A stretch of DNA of 64,000 nucleotides from assembly GCA_019454045.1 (NCBI GenBank), contig SKCR01007817.1, positions 558,001 to 622,000 on the forward strand, in the 5' to 3' direction. The notes under the pieces were generated by a model. The model saw nothing but the letters and a program-made list of their open reading frames with translations. It had not been told where the DNA came from and did not search any database. The position numbers and the translations under genes were made by a program. Shown piece after piece: positions 8,511 to 19,877 of this stretch. Every line of letters begins with the position of its first letter. Within the stretch, counting starts at the first letter, position 1. Source of the stretch: Zanthoxylum bungeanum. Its lineage: Eukaryota; Streptophyta; Magnoliopsida; Sapindales; Rutaceae.

Positions 8511-10030
8511 GATTGAAAAACATGAAATTTGATTAGGGCTTAAAATTTGGGTAAAATGTTTTTGAGCATGATTTAATAAATTGGATGTTGAGTATACTTA
8601 ATACATGTTTAATTAAGGATTGATTGGATCAATTTGATGAAATGTTGTTTGGAAATAATTTCCCCAAATTTCTTGTGTTGGCTGAATGGTTGATGAACCC
8701 TAATGTCTTGGTATTTTGATTTTTTGATTCATTGGATGAGTTGGAATCAATTGGGATGTTGATTTAATGTCGATTGTGGAATTAATTGGATTGAAACCGA
8801 ATCAGACATAAAGTTACCCTCCATTGCCGAGAGTTAAGAAACATGTTTGGGTTTGATTTTTTGATAAAATGTGTTGGACATGTTTTGTTATTGATAAGCA
8901 TGATTAATTAGGCTAATTGATGTTTTAGAAATGTTAACTGGGTAATTAATTATGTTATACACTTTAGGTAATTAAATTGGGAATTTGGAATTTGGTAATT
9001 TAATTATTTGGGCCTATTTTGTTAAATTGGGCTTAAATGTTGTTATTGGGCTTATTGGGCTTGGTTGTACCAAGTTGGGTTTAGGCTAAATTGGTTGGAT
9101 CCAATTGGGCCAAAAACCGCTTCCATAAAGCCCAAATGCGACTAATGGACCTTTAAAGTTTAATTGGGCCTAATGGGCCTAAATTGATTTCTAGGCTTAT
9201 GGGGTAATTCCTTGATTGGACTTTGCTTATTGGGTTTGACACGAGTTGACCAAAAGTCCACGCCTTAAAGAAGTTAATTAAAAGCCCATTGGACTTTAAT
9301 TAAATTAATATTGGATATTAATCGGTCTTTGAGACCCGTAACGATTAAATTTGGAATTTAAGTCGTAAAAGGTTTATTAATAAAATGTAGTATTTAATTT
9401 GGAATTAAAAAAGCAAATTAGTATTAAATGCAAATTGAATTGGATTTAATTTTGTAGTTTCATTTAATTCAAGAATTCATACTTTGAGTACTTATTCGCA
9501 AAATGAGTTTGACTCGAGCAAAATCAAATCGTTGTTTGAACATTGGATGATCATTAATTATCAGATTAATTAATTTGATTAGATTGATTGATAACATGCT
9601 TGTGTGAATACATGGTTGCGATGCATGAATAATGTATATCGGATGGATATTAGATGTGGGGCAATTTTAGAAATTGTTGTAATAAATTTGGAATTATTAA
9701 TTGGACCTGCATGTCCAGCCTTATTACCTCATTATTCTTTGTATTCTCTTCTCACCTATTCCCCTCAATGTAAATGAGGTTTCTTTAGAAGTGTAGTGTA
9801 ACGGGTAGAAGTAAATACATGTGCTAGCGGGAGAGAGAAATGGAGATATTTGATCTAGGATCAATGTGTAAAGTATCCATCCGCATATCATTATTATTTT
9901 ATATACGCGCTTTATATTATGTGTTTAGAATGCATGTTTAAGGGTGTAAGATGATGAGACCTAACAAAGATAATAAATTGGTTGCCAATTTGCACGCGAA
10001 AAACCCTCACAAAATATTAAGCGTTTTTCC
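8511..10030 (+). other. Long untranslated leader of element B with TGGGCY array
   Basis: No coding frame. Between about 9000 and 9300 there are roughly ten TGGGCC/TGGGCT motifs on either strand, resembling plant site II (TCP-bound) promoter elements. Element C carries the same kind of array in its leader (27030-27360). Confidence 0.6.
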
Positions 10031-10050
10031 TTCCATTGAGTGATTCTTAC

Positions 10051-10395
10051 TCAAGATCTAAGACTGGAATTGGCTTGTTGGCCAAAGTCAAGGCCTTTGT
10101 CCGTCGAGGATGTATTTGAATCACGAGAGCTTTGTTCCATATCGTAGTCTTGTCCAAGTTGTGGTTTGTTGGCCAAAGTCAAGACCACTTCTTGTCCATC
10201 GACATTGATTACGAAACTTTCCATGGTCAATGTGTCACGCTTAACTGGGATCACTAAGTTTGTTGTGCCAAAACCGAGGCATAGTTGATCCAGAGGAAAA
10301 AGGTTAGGCAATATATTGGATATATTGTCATATATAAGATATATTTTTCGGACTTGGACGCCCCCTACTGGATCTAGGAATTGGATTGGATCCAA
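10051..10395 (-). CDS. Antisense ORF in element B leader, 114 aa
   Basis: Open frame on the strand opposite to gag-pol. The product resembles the one at 26000-26317 in element C over about 100 residues, including PVKR, TMESFVI-VDGQEV and LTLANK, with several conservative changes between copies. I recognise no family. It is placed between primer site and gag in both elements. Two of three copies of an 18-bp motif (starts 10075, 10166, 10434) fall within it. Antisense extra ORFs are known in some plant LTR elements; whether this one is expressed cannot be told from sequence. Confidence 0.4.
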   Translation of the reverse strand: MDPIQFLDPVGGVQVRKIYLIYDNISNILPNLFPLDQLCLGFGTTNLVIPVKRDTLTMESFVINVDGQEVVLTLANKPQLGQDYDMEQSSRDSNTSSTDKGLDFGQQANSSLRS

Positions 10396-10451
10396 TTGAT
10401 CTTAGAGATCTACCTAGTTAATTAGCATACAATTTGTTGGCCAAAGTCAAG
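10075..10451 (-). repeat. Three dispersed copies of an 18-bp motif
   Basis: TTGTTGGCCAAAGTCAAG at 10075-10092, 10166-10183 and 10434-10451 (read on plus). Element C has the reverse complement three times with nearly the same spacing. TTGGCCAA at the core is palindromic. Confidence 0.8.
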
Positions 10452-10814
10452 ATTGTGTGATATTTAATGGGATCCTAACCCACTAGGAAAGACGGTTTCC
10501 CGTGTACTCGACAGAGGGTTAGAGGCTCGCCGAAAAATAGTGGGAGGCAAGAATTGAATTTGCAATATTCGTTTAATTACTTGCCATACGCGCTCAAATC
10601 AAATATCATTCGTCAAATAAATTAAATGTTAGTTGGACTAATATTTAAATGTTGTTTTAATAAATAGTTGGACTATATTCAATCAAATTAATTATAGTTG
10701 ATTAAATAGTTGGACTATTGTAATTATTATAATAAATAGTACCTAAATCGTTGATTAAATAGTTGGACTATTAGAATCAAGAAAAAATGAAAGATTGACA
10801 TTTAAAACATAATC

Positions 10815-11440
10815 CTAAGGAAAATGTATTTAAATGGCTTAATTTTCAAATTGTGAATAATTTTCAGGATGGTCATGGAAAAACTAATAAGTTACTTTAT
10901 TTGATAAAATAACATATTAAGCCTAAGCCCGGAGTTAAGCAAATAGTAGAGCATAATCTTTGGAAGATTTATGTGATGATAACTTTAGTGGTTAATCCAT
11001 TAAGCTTGTCGCAGTAGACTCCTTAATTTCTTTGTCAGAACTAAGGATTAGATCCTTAAAGTATGATAATGAAATTGAAGGATCTTCATAGATCTATTCT
11101 TAGATTTTAAAAGTACTAAAATTGTAATAAATAACTCTTGGAGAGTTAATGACTATTCTCAAGGAGACAAAGTCAAAATTTGCAATAAGGCAAGTAGCGC
11201 AAGGCGCACCTTACTTCGATATTCTAGAAGACCAAGGCTTGGCCAAAAGCTTCTGGAGTGTTGAAATGGGCAAAGGCAAAATCATTATAGTCTTCTGGGA
11301 AGATAAAGGACATATCCCAAAATGTCTGCCTAAATGTGGCAAACGGGATCGCGGAAGCGTGACTACCGTTTGAACAAAGCAGACATGATGGAATTGAAAA
11401 CGAGCAAGGCTCCGACTTCAAATATGTTAGTCATAAATAT
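10815..11440 (+). pseudogene. gag fossil of element B
   Basis: About 10825-10870 aligns by eye with the start of element C gag (25638 on minus). The piece at 11149-11373 aligns, with frame changes, to the basic region and zinc knuckle of C gag; the knuckle has lost cysteine and histidine ligands. Several stops and frameshifts. The normal role is capsid and RNA binding. Confidence 0.6.
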
Positions 11441-11899
11441 GTTCACTACTAGTATTAAAATTGGATTTTAAATACTTAGTGTGATACATAAATAAATACT
11501 GGTGTTCAGAATCTGCTTTGAGCAGGATACTGACTTCAGATGAGATTTATCTACGAATTAGAAATGGGACGAAAGTCGTTGTTTTAACCGTAGATACCTA
11601 ATTTTAGGAACTACCCTTCAGGTGTGTACTTAAATTAGGAAACTGTTATAATGTAACTAGTTTGACTAGATACATTATCTCTATACCAGTGTATAATCCG
11701 TTGCGGATATACCTTTATATTCTAGAACACTAAAGTGTTTTATTATATAAAGATGATATTGAGATAAACACATTTGATGTGAAATAACATCATTTATATT
11801 TTGAATATAAATAAATCTCAAATATATAACATGACAAACAAATAGCTCAAACTGATTTGATCAGATGAAACTTGATTGTGGCATTGTTGTCTGGGACAC

Positions 11900-14224
11900 A
11901 ATTAAACAAGAATCATATATCCACACTTTCGAAGAGGGGGTACTATGACATATTTGATTCCATTCAAATAAAGTCTACGAATCTAGTTTATTGGGCAAAA
12001 TGCCTAAAACACCTTTACTTGGTAAAAGTGTAAATGCCACTGATCTGTTAGCCCTAGTTCATAGTGAAGCAAGTGGGCCCATGTCTAGCTAGGCTAGATG
12101 TGTATATGAATATTTCGTGACCTTTACGGATATGGCATCGCGTTATGGTTATGTGTTTCTTTGAAACACAAATCGGAAACTTTTAAAGTTTTCGACACGA
12201 AATAGACAAATAGATCGGCTAAAGTAGTATACCGTCACGGTTAGACCGTAATGGAAAATACTTAAGCAATAAGTTTCTAATATACTTGAAAGAGTATAGT
12301 ATTCTTTCAATGAGGACTCCTCCTGGAACACGTCATTTTGACGGTGTGTCTGAACTGAGTAACCGAATTTTGTTGGACATGATAATGTTAATCATGAGTC
12401 GCTCTGAGCTACCATTTCCTTCAACGGATAAGCTTTAACAGTGCAAGAACTTATTTTGAATAAGGTTCCATAAAAATCTATTTGACAGATTTCATATTAG
12501 ATATGAACAGGAAAAGAAACTGAGTTTTCTCAGTCTTGATAATTTAGGAATGCTAGGCATACGTTTGGATGATACCAAACTAAAACCCAAATTGGATAAG
12601 TGCCAATTGTAGGATATCCTAGGGATACCATAAGTATAGTACTTATACAACTCACAAGAGAACAATTTAATTGTTGCTCACCATGCGGTTTTCCTAAGAG
12701 GAATACCTATATGCAGTGGTAAGTGGGAGGATAGTAAAACGCGACGAAAATCGGAGTAATACTATTCATGGCACGAATCCTAATGGAACACAAATAGTTC
12801 ATCAAGGATGAAACTATACCATTAATCTTCGAATACACAAGAACCACGTATGTCGGAGAGAGTCAGAAAACAACCTGGGGTATGGGTTTCTGATCTCACC
12901 TCATAAAGATGTCAATCTTATTGAGGTATACCAACTGACTACGTATGAGGAAGTGATACAAGGTATCGACTCCCTATTATGACAAAGTGTCATGAGTCCG
13001 AATTGGATTCCATGTATATCAACAAGTTTGGATACTAGTCGATGTACCGCAAGGCATTGTGCCTATTGGTACTATATTAGTCTTCAAGGAAGACATACAT
13101 GGAAGGCAACATACCAACGTACTAAGCTAGGCTTGTAGCGGAAAGGTATCATTATCAACATTGTGTTGATTACGATTCAACCTTTTACCTGTTGCCACGA
13201 TGAATCCATTTGGATAATGCTTGCTAATGCTGCATGTTTCATTTATGAAATATGTCAGCTGAACGGGAAAATCGCTTTCCTGAAAATGAAACCTTTTGGA
13301 GGATGTTTACAACATCCTGTCGGTTTTTTCGTACCAAAACTAACAAACAAGGTTTGTGGGTTATTCAATCCATGTTTGGATTGAAGCAAGCATTAGGTTC
13401 TTGGAATTGTTGTTTTGATGTAATCATAATGGTTTATGATTTAATTCAAAACGAAAATGATTCTTGTGTATATAAGAGGGTTAGTGGGAGCGCACTGACA
13501 GTGGCTGTCCTATAAATAATGATAATATGTCATTTCTTGGAAATGATATCCCCATAATACAATCGGTAAAAGCTTGTCTTTCGAGAAAACTCTCCGAGAA
13601 ATCGTACATTGAAAAATGTACGCGACCTGGTGTCTCATAGGCTTTGAGCATATGGAGTCACAAACAGGCCAATCCAAGTGATTGTCACTGGATTGATGTT
13701 AAGAATATCCATTAGTATCTTAGAGAACTAAGGATGCTGTCTTAAACTATGGAGAATGAGAACTTGAAGTGACTGGGATCACTGTTACAGGTTTCCTAAC
13801 CGATAAAGACGACTAAAAGTCGCAAACGGTACTATACAGTTTGAATAACGGTACAGTGAGTTGGAAATCTTCCAAGCAAGATACTGTTACCGAATAAACA
13901 ACAAATGCGGGTTATTGCTGCAACTGAGGTAGCAATAGAAGCTATTTGGGTCGATAATAAATCCTAATTAGATTAGGAATAGTTCTGTTAGCAGCTGAGC
14001 TAGGCTACAACACATGCTAAAGAATTAATAGTCTCATCAACGATCAAGATACATACTTCGATATTCATCTGATTCGTTCGGATCATACATCGCGGCGATG
14101 TGATGATCGTATAAATCGTATCAGACAATAATCATGCAAATCCGCTGACGAAAGCCTTTTCTCAACAATTTGAGCCAACCGTACATAGTTCGGGTGTAAG
14201 ACACTCGAGTGACTGGCTATAGGC
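11900..14224 (+). pseudogene. pol fossil of element B (integrase, RT, RNase H)
   Basis: In order: integrase remnant with KMPK and the EYFVTFTD core (about 11990-12150), ERRN-like remnant (about 12340), RT remnant with KQALGSWN and YKRVSGSALTV (13380-13512) where the YVDD box is destroyed by a stop, and RNase H remnant with NGTVSWKSSKQ (about 13850). Frames change every few dozen codons. No active enzyme is possible. Confidence 0.75.
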
Positions 14225-14236
14225 CAAGTGGGAGAT
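14225..14236 (+). promoter_or_regulatory. Polypurine tract of element B
   Basis: CAAGTGGGAGAT directly before the 3' LTR, same as in element C. Confidence 0.8.
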
Positions 14237-16212
14237 TTTTGGACAATTATGACCCATAGCGTCACTATTTGTACAGATCATGGTGTTGTTGTACAAATTA
14301 ACTATGTGACAAAGGAGATTGTTCTCTTGTTATTTGTGATTAGATCACCAAGATGTATAAATGATAGGAGGTCCTTATGATTTGTTCCTGGATTGAGAAT
14401 GATATGAGACAGTATCAGTCCATGAAGGATAAATCATTAAATATCCATAGTCAGAGTATTATCGAGATTGGACATCTATAAATGCGTAAAAGACTAGTAT
14501 TACACTTATGCGCATTGTGAGGGCACAAACGGTATAGTTCTCATATATTTGGGTATAAGATACTCATGCAAGTGTAATAGGAGGTTGTGTTTTACCGATG
14601 GTACGGGAAACAGCTTCGTTCTGGATAGACCTCCTTAGAATTCTATTGGTAGTATGACTATATGTCTATGGATGTCCGAAATCAGGGTAGGTGTATTTGG
14701 TCTTAACGTGAGACTTGCGACAATCAATATACTTTGGTTTTGGTCGTCCAGGGCTTTAACAGGTTCTGTGTACGCCTCTGCTGGGTATATTGAGAATCGT
14801 AGTGTGTTGGGTGTGATGTCAAGACGGAAGTGTCACTCCAGTCATATGGAGATGATGATCGCGTAGGGATACAAAATCGGTTCTCTAAGGGGGTTGCAAC
14901 CATCGGGATAATATGACTTGGTCATGATTATCCGATAATAAAGAGACTAGTTGCTCGTAATACCATATATGCTTCGTACGGGGCAGACACTGTACCAGCC
15001 CCAGGCCTTGCATGTGATCATCCGATACTGGATCGAAATACGCAATACCACGTATACTACACTTGATATAGATCCTTATTCCTGTAAGGATATTTCTGGA
15101 GAATTGGGTAGGCATGGCGCTTTGCTAGAAGCCAACCTTGTCTTGTAAATCGATACAAACGTAGTACTAGGTACTTACGTGTTCGGATAGTCCGACGACC
15201 GTATTTACTGCCAACATATCTAGGGATCTCCTGGGTCACTTCCCGAAGATTCACCGATGACGTATGACTCGCAGTTTTATTAATCTGGGATTAATTAATG
15301 ATGAGTGAGAAAAATTAATCTGGGATTAATTGCGGAGATATTTTATCTGGGATAAAATATTATTTAAAGAGAGAAAGCGATTAATTTGGAATTAATCGAT
15401 TAATTAATATATTCGATATATTAAACGAAATTGGATTTCGACGCGGAATTAAAATTAGATTTTAATTCGGGCGAACGAGTTAATTTAGAATTAATTTGTT
15501 AGCGATGTGAATAGTGATTTCGCTAGGTATAATCATTTAATTGCGTCGCAACGGAAAATTCATTAATTTGGAATTAGCGAACCCGAGCCCGGGATTATTT
15601 GCGAGCGCATTCACATTTCAAATTCGAGTGCGGCACGCAAGTCAAATCAAGCGTCAAATCGCTAGTCACATCAAGCGTCAAATCATGTCACTTTGAGTGA
15701 TGTGACAATTTGATTGATTGATGTAGTGGTTAATGGCTTTAATGGTTTGACTTTTTTAAAGCTAAAATTGTGTATATGATTTAGGAAATCAATTACCAAT
15801 TTGATTAACACATTTTCTCTCCTCTCTCTCTTCTCCTTCACGCCTTTGGGGCTGCCATATTCTCTCATCTGGTTTGCTCACTGCCGTGAGCTATGGGAAG
15901 CAAAGTGTTTGATTTTTGTGGCAAAAATCAAGAGAGCTAGCACTCCGAGAGACATGCGAAGGTGATAGGGAAGTCCACCCATGAGCTTGGAATCATTTGA
16001 CGAAGCTTGGAGCTTGACGAATGACCAATAATGGCCGAAAATAGAGACACCACAGCAGCTCACTGCCGTGACTTCCAGTGAGCAGAAAATTGATTTTTGT
16101 TCGTTGCCGCGTCGCTCAACCGCTCGATGTGTGTATTCCGCAACTCCCTCGTTGTATTCGCACATGTGTTTGATGCTTTGTATTCGATCCTCGGGGCAGT
16201 AGAACTCCAATA
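14237..16212 (+). repeat. Element B 3' LTR (1,976 bp)
   Basis: Begins TTTTGGACAATTATGACC (first base pair mutated from the TGTTAGACA seen in C) and ends CTCCAATA. Its first two thirds resemble element C LTRs; the last ~350 bases differ from C, so B and C are sister subfamilies. Minus-strand ORFs at its end are unsupported. Confidence 0.85.
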
Positions 16213-17107
16213 GGTATAATTCTTTTAGAGCCTATTATAGACTCATGTGAGCTTTCCAGAAATATGTGTTCTCTATTTTTGATATGGTCAGATTGTCTAA
16301 TTTTATCAAAGCATAGAGATTACATATTTTATAGTAGGGTCAGTGGGAGGGTATAATTTTCTTTCTAGTATTGTATATCTTAATAACATTATCATTATTA
16401 ATGTAATAATGAGGTGTTTGTAAGGTAAAACGTTTACCTTAGTCTTCTTTCTCTGAGAAAGCAGTGGGAGTAGTCTCTGTTATATTTGATATAAAGTTTC
16501 ATATATGATATAAAACTAAGAGACTTGTGAGATACTCCCATTAGTCGTGCATTAGATATGATCTAATAAAGGACACAACAAAACTGTCTGTATGACAGTT
16601 AGTATAACTGTTTGACAGTTAATGTGTCTCTTGTATATAGTATTCATATTTCGTAAATGATGGTTCCTTTGTCGAAAGAGAAATTGATTATAATGTCTAG
16701 TCAATCTTATGCATCATAGGATAATGGCATAATGAATACTATATTATGTGCGATTAAAGATATCAATTTAATCGTAATAGTTATGAGCTATTTTGATACG
16801 ATGTAGCCCATAAGATGTGTCTTGAAACAAGTTCTTTGTTATCTTTGAGGTATTAAGAACGAGTTTCTTTTTCATGGAGAATATAATCCGCAACCATTAG
16901 GATCAAATTAGTTTTGAGTCTAATTATGACGTTAGATGGTCTATGTCATATAAAGTCAGAAAAGATGCAGTGGGAGTGTCACAGTTGATTCTATTATATT
17001 AGTGGAATTAGTTGTAACTTATGAAGTATTGACTTATGAAGTTGTGTAGTGACCTTATAGATTAGAAGCTTTGATATTAGTGTTTTGCTTGCGGTTGTCT
17101 CATAAGT
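16213..17107 (+). pseudogene. Dead RT/RNase H fossil of element E
   Basis: Non-coding, but colinear with D. GTCAGTGGGAG...TTTCTAGTATTGTAT (about 16336-16380) corresponds to the VSGS...LVLYVDD region of copia RT, and GATGCAGTGGGAG...GTGGAATTA (about 16964-17010) to the RNase H ADSTTEAEY region. E and D share the same lesions, so the decay predates their separation. Confidence 0.55.
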
Positions 17108-19324
17108 TGTATATCCTTAAATAAAGTTCCTGGTCAAGATTTACTAACACATGTCGGTTAGTAAAATCCGCTGAGACCAGTATATGTCGTATATCATGAC
17201 TTGGTCCGATGGTTTATCCCAATGAACCATGAGTCTCGGGAGACTCGTATAAACATGTAGGTGTTTATTTGATAAACACTGAATGACTCACTGGAGATTT
17301 CCTAATATATGGTACACCAACGTCAATAGGAATATTCTCGAGTTGAGCGAGCATAGTGGTCATTCGACTTGAGATACCACAGTGGATATATGAGTTATCC
17401 TCCACAATTTGATGGATGTCACGTCAACGATTTATTTAGATCAGACCTCCACCTGTTCGTTGGGTGTGGACTGATGCTTATGATATCCAGTGCGTATCAA
17501 GATAGAATCCGTCAGTCCTGTGTACATGGCATAGGTTTCATACAAGTGTTTGCGATCTAGTAAATCCATGGCCGTGGTATAACTTCGGAAGCAAGTTCCG
17601 AGTGTTATTTAGAGATCGTAAATTTGAAAGTCGACTGTATTATACCATAAGGATTTGACGTTCTTATCTATATCCCAGGTATAATATGGATAGCCTGTGA
17701 CGGAAGGATTATACGTATGCAATGACCTCGACTTGCATAGTTTAACGAGATTATCCGTGGTCGTCATAATTCATGAGTGGGTGAATTATGGACCCGAAAT
17801 TAGATTCCGTGACGGATAAACCTAAACTTAGAGAGTCCCACAATATGAAGTGTACTCTTTGAGCACTTGGGCAACGCGTTATGAATAATATAGATTATTC
17901 ATAATACTTCACCGAATTAAATGAGTTAATTCGAATAGTTTAAACGGTTAAACGAAAATGCATGCATTAGGGGTATTTCGGTCAATTAATAATTAATGTG
18001 TATTTGCATTAGATACAAGATTTGATTTGATACATATTAATTATTTGTCAAATAAGACTTTGACACATGCCATTAATATATGTATTTGTTATTTAATATA
18101 AATAACAATACTTATATAATAATAATTATATTTATTAATTATATAGATATTTAAATGTTAAATATTTGAATAATTAAATAATTAAATAATTAAATAATTA
18201 CATAAAGGTTATGCAATATGTTTGATTATTATTGGTTATATGTGGCATGATTTTAATTAAGCTTGAAGTGTGCAAATTTGACTTGTCAAACTTAAAGCTT
18301 ATCTTTATTTAATTAGAATAAATTTTACAAATGACTAAAATAGCCCCTAGGTCGGTTTTGGCTTGAATTTTAAAGTGAATTTTTTTTTCCTTTTTTTTTC
18401 TCCAAGCCTTGGCCAAAACCTCCATTAAAGAAAGCTATCAAATATTTGTTTGAAGAAACAAAGAAGAAAGTGAAGAATTCAAGGAAAAGCTTAAAGAAAG
18501 TTGAAGATTAGTAGGTAATCTTTAATATTCATAAGTGTAGAAAATTAATTTCTTGTTCTTGAATTACTAGAATGGTTCTAGGGTTTATTTACTTCTTAGA
18601 AATTGAGGCCTTTTGATTTGGAGGATAGATTTGGAGGCTAGATGCATGTGTGAAGTTTGATTAGATGATATTAGTTTAATATTAATTCAATTTTTTCATT
18701 TGATGACTTGTTGCCATTCTAGAGTGTTATAACCACTCTTGTAATGCCTAGAATTGTTCTTGGGTGCTTCATTGGTGGTGGCTTGGATTGGTGTTATGAT
18801 TAATATTAGGAAAATTGGATTAAAGCATGAAATATTGATATTTTTGGTTTATGGATAAGATCTGGAAACAATTGGGTTTATGGTGATGAAAATTATGTCA
18901 TATAAATGTGTTGGATGTGTTTTGGGTATTGGAACAATTGCCAAAAACTATTTCGGAGTTGAAATATACGAAAACGACAAAAAATGACGTTACCAAGTGA
19001 CTTTTGAGCCAACCGGGTGACGGGTGCCCATGAACTGCCCTAGTACTGTTGGGGCTGACCTGGGCAGCCCCCATGTGCATTGGGTAGTCGGTTCGGTTAA
19101 AATGCATTTTATGCCATTTTACAGAAAAATATTTTCGTAAACATTTCGCGATGTTTTTTAACTATTTATGTCGTTATTTGATATCGAATAAATATGTTTA
19201 GGTGAAATATGAATGAATTATTCATATTGAATATTGAATAATTTATTCAGTAATTTAAAAGTTTTAAAATTATGATTTCACCCGAATCGCGAGCTTCCAT
19301 TGCGCCCGCACCAAAACCCATACA
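17108..19324 (+). repeat. Element E 3' LTR, 5'-deleted
   Basis: Shares TTCCTGGTCAAGATTT, GGTCCGATGGTTTATCCC and other blocks with D's LTR, then diverges to a private second half. An AATTAAAT microsatellite lies at about 18171-18201. No coding content. Confidence 0.7.
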
Positions 19325-19877
19325 ATGCCTATTAAAGTCATGCATGTATTTTTACGTACCTGGCTTGCCAGGCATCACCAGACTTTCCTGGCCGTGTTTT
19401 AGTCTCATTTTTGTTTGATAGGCCCTCAGGCCCTCCGATGCTTCGATCAGTAGTAAGATATTTTTAGTCTCGGGCTTTATTCTTGATGTTCTGAATGGTT
19501 TGCGGGCTTCATCCCTCAAGTCTTAATTCCCGAATCTTCATCATAAGGCTTCATCCCTCAAGGCTTCATTCCCATATCTTCATCGTGAGGCTTCATCCAA
19601 CAACGCTTCATAAATCAAGGCTTCATCCCTCAAGGCTTCATTCCCAAATTGTCATCGTGAGGCTTCATAAATCAAGGCTTCATTACCAACTCTTCATCAT
19701 GAGGCTTCATCCCTCAAGGCTTCATTCCTAAATCTTCATCTTGAGGCTTCATCCGTCAAGGCTTCATTCCCAAGGCTTCATTCCCAACTCTTCACCGTGA
19801 GGCTTCATTCTTAAAGGCTTCATTCCCAAATGGTCATGTGAGGCTTCATTCCCAGGGTTGTCTAATGTTCATCCTTA
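19325..19877. other. Target region of element C, left side
   Basis: About 180 bases of unrecognised sequence, with the inverted words CCTGGCTTGCCAGG and CCAGACTTTCCTGG, then the minisatellite at 19504-19860. Continues at 29778 after element C. Confidence 0.5.
19504..19860. repeat. 42-bp minisatellite
   Basis: About eight units of the form GGCTTCATCCCTCAAGGC + TTCATTCCCAAATCTTCATC + GTGA, some shortened. Because 42 is a multiple of three the frame at 19495-19731 stays open with RLHPS repeats; I do not call it a gene. Tat-type gypsy elements often carry such repeats in the 3' untranslated region, which would suit element F on the minus strand. Confidence 0.8.

Larger units (their letters stand above)
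8136..16212 (+). mobile_element. Element B: decayed Ty1/copia element, Angela type
   Basis: A 362-base 5' LTR remnant, a tRNA-Met primer site, a long leader, gag and pol fossils in standard copia order, a polypurine tract and a complete 3' LTR. Element A split its 5' LTR; the left piece lies outside the window. The internal region is colinear with element C on the other strand. After the 3' LTR comes GGTAT (16213-16217), the expected target-site copy, inside element E. The two LTR parts that can be compared differ at only about 9-10 sites in 355, whereas pol is badly broken. Confidence 0.88.
16213..19324 (+). mobile_element. Element E: 3' part of a decayed copia element related to D
   Basis: Bases 16213-17107 match the dead pol of D (56960-57840), including GTGGGAG, the RT-box fossil and the RNase H fossil. 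From 17108 the sequence matches D's LTR from about 58418 on, so a deletion removed the pol end, polypurine tract and first ~280 LTR bases. The 5' part of E must lie beyond B and A, outside the window. The end at about 19324 (CATACA) is set by alignment to D's LTR end and is uncertain. Confidence 0.7.

Noticed and set aside
15878..16210. 110-codon minus-strand frame in the B 3' LTR (also 8163-8348)
   Set aside because: Lies inside an LTR, has no counterpart in the C LTRs and no recognisable domain. It is shared between the two B LTRs only because they are copies.
19495..19731. 78-codon frame rich in RLHPS repeats
   Set aside because: It is open only because the minisatellite period is 42 bases; there is no start context, composition or homology to support a protein.
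19504..19860. CRISPR-like array
   Set aside because: Regular repeats but no unique spacers; units are contiguous, and the context is plant retrotransposons.
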